From assembly GCA_023014335.1 (NCBI GenBank), contig JAECYW010000006.1, positions 1,674,001-1,738,000 on the forward strand: 64,000 nucleotides of DNA. The letters run 5' to 3'. Position numbers and translations under genes: made by a program. The notes beneath the pieces are model-generated. The model was not told the DNA's origin. It worked only from the letters and a program-made list of their open reading frames with translations, and searched no databases. The stretch comes from Galerina marginata (taxonomy: Eukaryota; Basidiomycota; Agaricomycetes; Agaricales; Galerinaceae). Below, one piece after another: positions 36,973 to 51,099 of this stretch (position 1 is the stretch's first letter; each line of letters starts with the position of its first letter).

Positions 36973-39900
36973 TTATTGCCTTGATGCGATGGCAGAAAGA
37001 AGGATGTCGTAATCCAGTTTAGCAGCTAAATAACGAACGTGTGAGCCAACGGACTGGAGAGAGTATCCACCACACACCTTTCAAAACGAGTTGAATGAAC
37101 ACCCTTGCCAATTCTGGTTCTTCCATTTGGAGACGTTGAATATTTTCGTTGCTGAATTTCCATAACACAGCAGGTTGTTCTGAAGCAACTGTTGCGTTCC
37201 GCGGCGAATCCGAAAGAGCCGACATCTCGCCGGCCACGGTACCCGCAACCATCGACTCTTCAAAGTGCTGGACGGGGTTTGCGAATTCATATGTTGCACG
37301 TAGGACTCCTGATTCGATAATGTACAATCCATCGGAAGGATCGCCTTGTTGCCATAGAACATGGCCTGCGGGTACAGATATGCGATCCAGGTAGGCGTTG
37401 ATGGGTTGGAACAGCACTGGGTTGATATCGCCGTAGGATGAGAATGCTTTGGTTAATGTGTTGAGCGGTTCGAAACTGAGATCTGGGGTAGGATCTGAAA
37501 GGATTTCAGTCGCAATAGTCCTGTCTCCAGCGTCACGCAAATGTGATCTTCTTGGTGATCGCACGAAAGATCCAACTAAATGGCTATATTCAATATCCGC
37601 ATCTTGTCGGCCAGGCACAACTGTTGGGAAGGAGTAAGACAGTGGCAGAAAGGATAGAGACTATATCGTACCGAGAGAAGTAGTAGAGGTTTCGATTTTT
37701 TGGGACCTGAACCAAGCACGGAGGTAGGCATTTTCTGTCCCTACAAGGCACAAGCAATATGAATGGGTTTCTTCATGCAAACAATGAAGTTTTAGCACTC
37801 ACATTCCATGGCGTCGCTGAAAGTGGAGAACAACTCGACACCATGAGCTCCTAGAACCTCGACACTTCTCAGGGCTTTGCCAATTGGCGAATCCGCCACA
37901 AACCCGCAAAACACAAGTGTAACCCTTTTCGCAGTCAGGAGCCTCTGGATCCTCACGAACGCTTCAGCAGACGACATGTCGACACCAGCGACCATTGACA
38001 GGTCGAGAACGAGAAACTGGATTGGCTGATTTTGCCAATATGGTCCTTCCAGCAAACTGCGGATAGTTTCTTCGACGGTGGTAATAGTACCGAAAAAGAG
38101 GAACCCTAGCCAATGATGTTTGACAGTTGATAATTTACCGAGCGGCATACAACCATACCTTGTAGGCGGAGAACGGTAGTCTGCTTCGACACCTCGCGAA
38201 TATATGCACGCTGCAGGCTTGGCCGACGGACAGCCGACATTGCCAAATCCCCGGTGTACATAGCACGTATGCTCCGGAGCTGGGAATTTTGAACAACGAA
38301 AAAGAAACCTATGAACACATATTAGTCTTCCAACGACAAAAAAAAGGAGGTGGTTGGCGACATACAGCACACAATGATCCCAAATAAAACGCCTACAACA
38401 AAGTCCCAAGCAGTCATACAAACCATGATGCTGATGATGGTAATATATTCCGACCTACAGAAACACAATGCATCAGCCAACCAAAAATGATGAATGCCAG
38501 CAAGGACACTGACCAGCTAACACGGTGTCGATTATCCCATAGAGCCTCCTTTACAAGATCGATACCCAAAACAAAGATAAGAGAACCAACAACGAGAACG
38601 GCTGCAATAGCAACATTAGACGACGATTCCATATGTAACTTGATCCACTTGCGTATATAAGCAATAGGTCCAGTCCCGATAACAAGCAAGATAGCAGTAG
38701 CGACAGCGAGCAAAAATCCAGCAATCCGATGACCCCCTCCAACGCGATAAAATCTGGAAAGTAAATGTTAGCTCTTCTCCCCTTTAGGCAGTTAAAGGAA
38801 GAACGAACAGTAGCGTGTTTACATAGACAAGATAATTCGGTCTGAACAAGAACTGTATGTCAGCACCTGGTATCATGAGGTAAAATCAGACATACACAGT
38901 GCCGACGAGGCCGGCAAGTAGGTTGGAATAACCATGAGCGACGAGCTCTTGGTTGGTGTCGACATCAGAATTAAGAGATACAGCTGGCCGGAGGATATTA
39001 GAAAGGGATACCCCGAATATTAAGCAACATACCGAGAGCGGGTACATTCAAAGGAGGGTGTAAAATGTTGAAAAACAGCCTACACCAATCCACGTCAGAT
39101 TAGATCAAAATATCGCACGCAGAATCCACCCACAGAGCAAATTGAGTGGGCAGTGTCGACCATAGTGCGCTATAGCTGACTATCCGTAGGTCTATAAGGA
39201 AGAAAAGGAAGAAAATGACATGAATTCCAGGTATTCTTTCAAAACGCGCATAGCGCGAAAAGACGACGTACCGAAATAAGAGTAAAATTTGTACCAGGGC
39301 TCCCGTCCAGAAGCAGCCATGTCGAATATCCAACCAGCCTTCCTCAGGCCATCCAAATCCAAACCAGCAGCGAAAACAACGATATAGAAAACAACAGGAA
39401 TAATAATAAAGTCTACGCGATCATCGCATCATCAGTATAACATTCATGAGTCAACAAGCCATGAACAAAGGAATAACTCACAGGCCGGGAATATAAGTTG
39501 ATGGTGGTACTTGTGCGTGATGATTCTCAGAAGAATGGCGAGGCCGAGCGGCAGCGTCCAGAGAAGTAGGTTGTGCTTGTCAAGGAACATGAATTGAAAT
39601 GTCTCCCATGACATATTGAAGTCATCATCTGAGATGCGCATGCTGACAGTTAACCTGTCGAACACTGAAATTAGCATGATTCATGGAGTCACTCCACAAC
39701 CACGGTACATGAAAGTTGTGGGCAAGGCGGAAACTGGAACATCGATATTGCACATAAACCAAGCCCCAGAATGGGTAAAAGGAGCAAACGACGCAGAGGA
39801 AAAACTGATGAAGTGGACTGCTTACCCCGTCTCGATGAGAAACGCGCCAACGCCGCCGATGCATCTATCAAAACAACAGCCAGTCAGAACAAACTCTCAA

Positions 39901-42741
39901 AAACGACCAGCTGACCATGGCACACGACCATGAACAGCATCACCACGATACAACTGAATAACTGGTTTTACGTACCCAACAAGAATATGACGTGGGAAGA
40001 AACCCACTACTACTCCCAACTTCAGAGCGCCGAGGAGGAAGAAGGCGAGGCCTAGAATAAGACAGGAAGAGATGTTGAGCCAGAATGATCGTAGGTAATA
40101 AAACATATGTATGTAATAGAGCTGACCGGTAAGTATGGAACTGAGAGCGTAAGCGACGAGAGTTGTTGCGATGATGGCTGCTGGGTTGTCCTCGCCGATT
40201 TGTGCAGCGATACTCGTCGCGAGAATGTGAAAGAAAGGCTGTTAAGAAAGTAAATAGGTGAGCCACAAACTCTGCAGCAAGAAAAGAAGACAGGCCGAAA
40301 CATCTACTCACCACAACCTCAATCATCATGCTCCCATTCGCACCAGCGAAGCCGGAGCCGCCGAACGTATACACCAGCTGCGCAACGACAGTCGACACAA
40401 AGAACATCGACACGCCCATTGGCCCCAGATCCGCGAAGACGCCTGTCGCTGGGAAGATGATCATGCCATCTGTGGGCCGAGAGTGGACGTGAGCATGAGC
40501 ACGACACTGTTAATAAGAACCCCAGGAACAAGCAAGAGCCGTGTAGGCGAAAAAGGAAGATTGATAGCCAAGAATGGTTAGCACCTGTCTCGACTCGTGG
40601 ATCTTGTAATTGAGCTAATTGCGCACGGGCGCTGTGCACGGTGTATGTCCTTCTGAGAAATAAGACCGACCATCGCCGAAGGTGAATATAGCCTGCGGGT
40701 CTTGAGCAGCCTCATGACCCCATCGAGCGCCTTTGAAACGCCCCAAAATGAAAAAATCCCGAGGCCCACACCACTGAGATTAGAATAGACAAGAAAACCC
40801 AAAGGCCAAAAATAGATCCCGCCAAAATGGTGGTAGGAAAAGAAAAAATGGAATATGAGAGATGAAGAGAGAAACTCACAAGAAACGCCATCCAGGATGT
40901 TCAAGAGACATCCCAACAACACCGCGGGGACCGCCTTCACTGCCACCATCGCATGCTCCGGCGCCTTGGCTAGTTCCTTGCTGAAGTGAGACTTCAACCC
41001 CAGTAGGTTTCCTACGTCCCATGATTTTCCAGAGCCTTGGAAGAACGTGCGTGCACCCCAGCCCGCCTCCAGACCCTCGCTGTTAGGGTCTGCTTGCCCA
41101 GAACCACCATATCCATGCGAATGTCCGTTGAGAAACCCGGGCTTGGGTACCTGTAGCTCAGAAGGCGGTGAGCGACCGTTCGCCTCATAGTGGTCGTGGA
41201 GCAGAGGTGTGCTCTCGTCGAATGAAGGTACAAGCGGACTGAGAGGAGTAGAATATAGCTGCGTCGGCGATGGCCCGAGTGGACGTGCCAAGGAATTTGG
41301 GCTTCGCCAGTGCACGCGGTTCGGGGTCGGTATTGCTGAGGGTCGCACCATAGATGGAAGGGGCCCAGGCTGAAGGGGGCGAGGTGTGCCCATTGGCGTT
41401 GCGGTTGGAGTGGTGTCGGCGATGATGCGGGTTTGGGTGCTCGGCGTCTCCTCTTGAACGCGTATTGCGTCGTTGGCTTCTCCTGAGCGTGTGGAGGAGA
41501 TGCTAGATGAGCGCGAAGTGGTGCCGGACGACGCGGGTCTGAGGAGCGAGATGCCTGAGGGTTTGTGTCTCTCGGGTGAGGTCCGACCTTGCTGATGCTG
41601 GTGGTCGTAATCTCGATTTTGGTCATCCGATCCGTCCGAAGATGGTGGCGGCGGCAGAGTTAAAATTGAGGAGTCTAAACCCGAGCCAGAAGGAGAGGTC
41701 GGTGAAGATGGCATGTCTCTCAAAAATGAGGAGGCCAAGCTGTTGTGCGACTGCGAGCCTAGCGAGGCTTGGTCTGGCTCCACATCGAGGCTTAACAGGG
41801 AGATGGAAGATGATCGTGGAGCGGTGGACTGCGGAAAGATAAAGTCGCTAGTTGCGTTTTCGTGTGTGTGTTCAGCGGTTGGCGTGGTCGCGTCAGTGTT
41901 CGCGCTAAAAGATCCGAGAGAATGCATGCCGCCGCCGCCTCCAGTGGCCAACGAGGATGGGAACGGCATATTGGATAGTTGGAGAGTTGCTGCGCGGATT
42001 GAATCAGGGGTATGAGAATCCTGGTGCGAGGACGAAGGCATCAGAGTGGATGGACCATTATAAGATTTCGGTTGGAGGAGCCTAGAAAGGAATAACGGGT
42101 AAATGGACGGCAATTGCGCGATTTTGAACGAGAAAAAGAGTGAGTGTATTGAAGCTAAAAGAGTCTGCGAACGTGCGCGTGAGACGGGAATCGCGGTCTG
42201 CACGCCGGAAACGAAAGAAAGATGTAAGAAAGGTCAGGGAAGGGAAATTCGAGAAGGCAGTTTGACGGTACAGGGAGAAGCCACGGGGGCTGTCTCAAGG
42301 TTTGGGAATAGGATCATGTATGTCACAGAATGAGGTCAGATGGCGTGCACTCGGATTCTCCACATCCCATCTATCAACTAACGCCTCATTCGTAGTTTTG
42401 GCGTCATATATAAGTGGTATTGCCACTGCCATGCCAAACCGTAAAGGAAGGACAACTCACCCAGCCCTATGCAACGACGGCGATTCCGTGAGGTGGTAGT
42501 TTGATGGGTCCGCGTTGATGCTGCCATGTTCATTCGCACTGTCCGCGACGGCCGAGGTGTTGGGTGAATCTCCTCGTTCCTGCTCTTCGCGCCTGGGCGA
42601 GCCAGTAATCGAACGTGAGTCGGACGCGACGATGTCCGAGAGGCGGCGCTGCATGTACACCAAAAACGAGGAGATGGAGGTAGGAGAAAGAGGGTTGTTG
42701 GCAGGGGCCCCACCAACGGCGGTTTCATCAACATCATCCAT
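36973..42741 (-). CDS. SulP (SLC26-like) transporter with STAS and cyclic-nucleotide-binding domains, Vsb1/YGR125W-like
   Basis: Multi-exon membrane transporter. Exon 1 (42741 to about 42462) and a long Ser/Pro-rich exon (about 42080-40883) form a disordered N-terminus of nearly 500 residues. SulP membrane segments follow: [104 protein letters not shown] and [14 protein letters not shown]. The STAS domain (about 38100-37795) has [23 protein letters not shown] cNMP-binding fold (about 37618-37040) has [23 protein letters not shown] and [16 protein letters not shown] last short exon ends LSAIASRQ at 36973. This order matches yeast YGR125W/Vsb1, implicated in vacuolar basic amino acid storage; the transported species here is not proven. 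Two introns (about 42461-42081 and 40882-40475) are unusually long, about 380 and 408 nt. Confidence 0.88.
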
Positions 42742-43070
42742 AGCCGTAGATAAGGATTATAGCGTCCTATGGTTCTCCTATCATGGACTCTATCGGGACC
42801 AGTGTGTTTGAAATTGACAGGCACAGATCTGAAGAGCCTCGGCAAATGAATTTCCTGAACATTCTCAAAAACTATGGCCGACACTCACTTCTGTATGGCT
42901 CGTAGAGCCCTCTGAGGGTGTATAAGGTCGTATCTTGAGGAGAACCTGCACACGATAAGGGTCCCAATAATAGCCTGCAGCTGTGGTGTATTTTTAAGGT
43001 CCGATCGGCCGCCTCCGACTCCGCGACTGATGGCGTCGGGGTTGCCCAACTCGTCCAAGACGCCGTCATC
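42742..43070. promoter_or_regulatory. Divergent promoter region, SulP-CNB / CFIm25
   Basis: About 330 bp between the two ATGs; contains no supported gene. Confidence 0.4.
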
Positions 43071-45751
<2,681 letters not shown>

Positions 45752-47643
45752 TTACACTTCGGCTTGTTCCTCGTCGGATTCCTGAAAGTTAAGCGCTGAC
45801 AAGTGAACACTGTTTACTGTGGATCCACTTCTATTACCAAGGCCTGCTCGGCTGTTGAGAGAGGCCAGGAGACTGTTAGCGTACACTAGGATGTTGCATT
45901 GTGATCAGTGTTCCGTCAGCCAAACCAGCCGACATTTATCAACTCACGCTTTCCGATGATGAAGTCGATGCCGATGAACCATAAGCTCCGGGGCAATACC
46001 AGGGCCTAGACACCCAGTTAGAATGTTTTGAACGTCCAAATGTTGGTCGAGGATATGCTACCCACTGCAATAAGCTCTGCGATCTCGACGATCCTGAGGC
46101 AAAATCATTTTTAAGCTCTGGGTCTTAACGTAGGCATTTGAACGAAAGCTTACGAAGTCAACAAAAATCGATTGACGGCATAAACAATCAGAGTTGCAAC
46201 GAGATTGTCGGTCCTAGAAGATAATATTCAGTATTCCGAAATAGCGGATTTCCAGGAAACACAGACTTCCGGATGCCACTACGATGTCCTCGGAGGAGAT
46301 AAATCAAGGCTCCAGCGATTAATAAGTCGGATAGTACACATAAAATCGCAAACTGCAGGGCCGGGTAGAGCTGAATACGCATAGTCAGTTTTATAAAGGG
46401 CCTCTTGAGTGGAAACGGACATCGAGTTCGGATAACTTGGCAATCTTCTTCTTTATGAACCTAGAACAAGGTCAGTGACCCAGTCAACTTGATACAACTT
46501 TTGGCGACATCTCACATTAGAACCACGGTCTCTGTTTGAATGAATTTTTGAGTTAGAAAAGTATAGCATCGGAACGGATGACATCGCATACCCATGCCAA
46601 AAGCCAAATGGGCAATGACTGTTACTCCCTGATATAAAATCAAGATGCTGACATGAACAATATGGGGAATTGGCGGCATACGATCACAGGCGTAATCCAC
46701 CATTTCAGTTTCTTGGGGCTCACTGTATAAGATGAATAAGGGTTGGGGGAATGAACAGGATTGATACTCACAGTAAAATATTCTGACAACAAAATAGCTG
46801 AACCATATCAAAACTTTGAACTATACCGTCGGCAGAAAAAAAATTAATTACGCTTGGACTATGCACGCAATGACGGTGTTCAGACCGATAGACAGCTAGA
46901 ACACATTAGTACAATATCTTTAGTAGTTCTCGCCGTACGATGACGCACAAAAAGTGACCTAGACGACACTGTTAAGGCGATGGGATTCTCGAAAATGTCG
47001 AAGTGATCTTACCAATGGCCAATCAACATGGCGGATGGGTTATTGTAGTTGGCAACCTATATTTCAAGTCGTACGCAAACAAAATACTACACTGAGAAAT
47101 GACTTACTAAATAATAATATAGGCTGAAGGTTACTGATGTACAATATCCATAAATGTGGCTAAACATGCAGTGACTGGAACGTACTGCAGGCGACATGCA
47201 AGGTATCAAGGAACCTACGTAAACATCCTCAGAGCAGCGAACAATATATCAAAAGGAAAGGCGTTCACCATACGACCGACACCTAAAACAAGTTATATCC
47301 TGTGATCGTGTTTAGTAGAGCACGAAAGCGCACCAAAAGTTTATTTTCTATTGTATCTTTTGGATACAACGTGTAGTATAGGTATGTCTGGGACGTTACT
47401 TAAGTCCCTGTTTCTGAAACCATGGATGATAGCATACCTGCAGCGTAGTTAGACCATAGAGCCTGGATAGAAACAGATTTCATGAGCTGATAGAAAAAAG
47501 AAAAATTGTCTGGACTTACATGCAAGCAAAGAATGATCCAATAAGTGTCGCTCCTAGATATAATAAGTCACTGGATTTTTTTTGAAGCGTTACAGAAATA
47601 TACCGAAGGTGTTACGAACGTCCAACACTGGCGCTGAGGCCAT
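45752..47643 (-). CDS. DUF6534-type integral membrane protein
   Basis: Seven-helix-like membrane protein of an Agaricomycete-expanded, functionally uncharacterised family. The ATG at 47643 opens MASAPVLDVRNTFG, spliced to ATLIGSFFACM, LYGLTTLQ, TYLYYTLYPKDTIENKLL, FLDTLHVAC, VTFSLYYYL, VANYNNPSAMLIGHW, LSIGLNTVIACIVQ, a tract at about 46380-46190 with QFAILCVLSDLLIAGALIYLL, then TDNLVATLIVYAVNRFLLTS, RIVEIAELIAV, ALVLPRSLWFIGIDFIIGK and VYANSLLASLNSRAGLG. The C-terminal tail is short and polar (NFQESDEEQAEV). At least twelve exons, several under 50 nt, each bounded by GT..AG. Exact boundaries of the middle exons are approximate. The final stop could instead be a GTAAGT donor, so the 3' end is provisional. 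Confidence 0.78.
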
Positions 47644-49778
47644 TGCTAAGAACCGAACAGACCCAACCTGGGGGCGGTAATTTTGCGTGGAGGTCAGTAA
47701 ACAAAAGATGACATGCTTTTATTTACTTACACTCACCATCTTTGCAATCCGAAGAAGGTCTCGAAGGGATGCCATCCATGGGAGTAGGGAAATGACTAAG
47801 GTCCAATCAACTCGATAAGCGCAGTGACCTCAGGCTATTGACGAAAATAGAAATCATGTGAATGATAGGTTTCTTAGTTAAATTTGTCGGGTGGACTCCT
47901 CGCTATCATGTTTCTAGGGTAAGCACGTTCATTTAAGAATTGTAGGCTTCTAAAAATTGTTAAATCAACCGAATGGAAATAGATGCTCGAGGTTGTACTC
48001 ACCCGCCTAGACATCGCACAAGGAATCACATCCCCCGAGTAAAGGAAAGAGTTCTCATGAGAAAAGACAATGGCACAATTTCCGTAAAACTCGCGAATGG
48101 ACACTTGGAGGTTCATGGATGGCTACACTGCTAGAATTCAACAGGTAGAAGGACAATACGAAAGTGATGTCCCAAATTCGACGATAGATGGTAAATTCAA
48201 CAATTCAGAGATATAACAGTGTACAGGAGCATCTGGCGCTTCAAGTCGTATCGTACTGCGAAGGAAATTTATGGATTGATGGCCTTCTGAGCTGTCAACG
48301 GCTTCTTCCATCAAGAAACAGTTGCAAGTAGATAATATTGCCTAGGATATTCCATGAGATCCAATAAAAACACAAACTAAAAATTCAGTCCATCAGCACT
48401 TACAGAAGAAACAGAATTTTTGCGGACTCACGTAGAAGCCTGGCTCACCCGTAAAATCGAAATAATCCGTGGAAAGCAACATGGACTAGATAAAGAGAAG
48501 AGCAACACCCTGCGACGGTCGCCGGCATTATGGATGCAAGAACATGACACGAAAATAGATGAGAATTTTGAGAGACATGCAACGACACGTCATCAGAGCT
48601 GCGCATAATGGCCCAAGGAGCTTTACCATTTGCGCCACTAAACCCACAGAACGTTTTGTAATTCGACGGTTTTCGGGGCAACAAAAACTAGCGATGTGTC
48701 GGATGGCTGAGCTGGCTCAAGGAAGATGATTTGATGATTCCAAAAATCGAGAGGAAGGACGAACATGGGCTAGCGAGAGGGAAGAAAACCGAAAACCGTA
48801 GGCCAACGTTCTTGCTGGCACCAGGTAAAGAATCGGACTGGTCGGTTCCTTTTGCTTGAAGGCCTTCCAAAAGATAAGACGTTGTCCGCCATAGCTATTC
48901 CTCAAGTGCAAGTAACAACGAGCGTGATTTCCCAATGTCTGTGGTATGAGAAAGCAATGAAAAAATTCGAAGCCGATTCCATGCATGAACTCTGATGTGT
49001 AGGCAACCAAACGGGAGTGGGAGTGGAGAGTTTGTACAGTGCAGAACTGAAGGCCTTCAGATCGCAACGTTCCTCGCAGTCATGGCCCGTCCCATTTCTG
49101 ATGTTGCGTGTGCTGATTTACTCAACCTCTGCAGAAGTACATCACATTGTTGCGCCAGGCGGCTGGATAGGCCATCGACACTTCGGTCGATGTTGTTAAA
49201 AAACCTAGTAGCCTCAATTAATGCTATCTTCAACCTCAGCCATGAATGGAAAGTGTGGGCTCACCAGTAATGCATTGATCGGAAAATGGTTAAGTGGCAT
49301 CCAAATGTTTGGGATTGATCAACAGAAGTCCATAAGATGGATGAACGGCGTATCCTGGCCCCTCCTGAACCCCAGATCTTCGACACCCATAAACTTGTCG
49401 CAGGTAGGACACACAGGCAACCCCCCAAAGATCTGCGGATGCAGATGCTATCATTCAAAGCCGTGTGGCTTCCGCAGGTTGATACGGTCGACATGTCGAC
49501 GTTAGGAAAAATTAGTACTTAAGAGGTATCGTTTGGGCTAAATAAGCAAATAGTTGCTATAAGTTGCGATCGGCCAAACTTGTGCAAGTCTGTTCTCATA
49601 CATTATGATTGCTCGTCGAGTCTGAAGAGACTGCTGCGAGGAGCAAGTGGCCATGATTTCCGTTGCATGATTATTTCGAAAGGGCAAAGATAACTATGCG
49701 AGTTAACTGATGCAGAAGAGTTTCGTTGTCAGTTTTTGCAGCCATATCATGCCACACATTCATACCTGAGCATAGTAT
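47644..49778. other. 2.1-kb intergenic stretch, nothing recognised
   Basis: Short open frames on both strands (48445-48684 -, 48717-49067 -, 48995-49270 +, 49221-49505 +) show no domain or splice-connected continuation. The DUF6534 5' flank occupies the left end. Confidence 0.5.
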
Positions 49779-50681
49779 TCAGTTGGACTGTGCCAATAAC
49801 GCGTCGTTGGTCGATCGTAAGCGACTTTGTGTATAAGGCTCGTTCCTTCTCAACCAGGGATTTGCCCCAAGCTCGACAGCCTCTGGAAAGGCGCTCGCAG
49901 ACTTGTCAACCGGAACATCGTCGAACTCCCGCACACGGCCGCCTGTCTTCACACAATTGTCTGCTTCTTCTTCCACGTCCTTCCAAATACTCCTCTGATA
50001 CGCGATCCAGCCCGGCTCTAGGCTATCGAAATCGTACTTCAGTTGGTCCGACTCCAAATTGCCCTCCAAAGTGGCATCGCTCATCCCAGCATGGAATACC
50101 TTCCCATTCATATGCTCCCTTTGGTCTAGTATTAACCATGTCGCGCCTTTGCTGGATCTGCGGACCAATATGCCAGGAATATATTCCGCCTTTCGATTGA
50201 CGACGTCCGCGTAAGTGAGGATGGAGACTTGGGGGTATGCTATCCAATATGTCCCCTGGGCGACGTTAATATTGTCTGCGTATTGGCCTGTGTATCTCTT
50301 TCGCGGGAGTCCTGGCCACGAACAGGCGACAACAGCGCGTGCAGGCCATTCGAGGACACACAGCCGGAATTCCTCGGGTAAGGAGTGGTATTGACGCGTC
50401 AATTTGGCGATGTAGGCCTGACGATCGAAATGCTTCAGGTTCGCTAGAACCCATGGACGAGTCTTAAAGAACAGTGGTGAAGTCAGGAGATAGTCGTAGA
50501 AGTCGAGCATGTCCTTGCGAACTGGAGCGATATCTGTGATGGCAACGAAGGTTCGCCATTTGCGGCTAACACCACGCGCTGCAATAAGCCCTCGAAGGTC
50601 CAAGTAAGAAAAGACACAAAGAAGAAGTTCGTTGGGTATATTGATGAAGGAATCCAAGTCTGGTGTCGTGGTTGTGATCAT
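49779..50681 (-). CDS. F-box protein
   Basis: About 300 residues, start chosen at 50681 (MITTTTPDLDSF) because the F-box follows closely: INIPNELLLCVFSYLDLRGLIAARGVSRKWRTFV, the canonical contiguous form, unlike the inserted F-boxes of the other three genes. The frame upstream to 50780 has no supporting similarity. The C-terminal part has no leucine-rich repeats; it contains ARAVVACSWPGLPRKRY, a Trp-rich TYWIAYPQVS and WLILDQREHMNGKVF, resembling the F-box/SMI1-like or SUKH-type tail seen in other fungi, which I cannot confirm. Likely SCF adaptor. Confidence 0.78.
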   Translation of the reverse strand: MITTTTPDLDSFINIPNELLLCVFSYLDLRGLIAARGVSRKWRTFVAITDIAPVRKDMLDFYDYLLTSPLFFKTRPWVLANLKHFDRQAYIAKLTRQYHSLPEEFRLCVLEWPARAVVACSWPGLPRKRYTGQYADNINVAQGTYWIAYPQVSILTYADVVNRKAEYIPGILVRRSSKGATWLILDQREHMNGKVFHAGMSDATLEGNLESDQLKYDFDSLEPGWIAYQRSIWKDVEEEADNCVKTGGRVREFDDVPVDKSASAFPEAVELGANPWLRRNEPYTQSRLRSTNDALLAQSN

Positions 50682-51099
50682 GGACGTAACAAACAAACAG
50701 GCGTTGATCGTTCCCGATGCGCAAGGGTTTCTGAAAGGGAAAGTTTGAACTTCAATGTGTGGCGAACCCACACAGGGCACTGAAATCTCCAGGATGTTCT
50801 TGCGACTTCGAGCACCGCCTCATTCCACCCATAACAATTGCTACGAAAACTTTCATATTGCAAATTTTGTCATAACGAAGTTGAATTAGTACAACGCGTC
50901 CACAGAATATTAGTATTGGTAGGTAGAAAAACGAGCGTGAGCCTGAGGATGCGAAGCGTTACATATACTGTGAAGTCATAGTGAAGAAGAAACCCGAGAA
51001 GATTTACAGGAGTTAAGGTCCGACGGAAACCCAATGCTTTTTGCACATTGACCATGGAAGAGTGATGCTCGTGGTGAAGTTCATGAGTGTCATTTAAAC

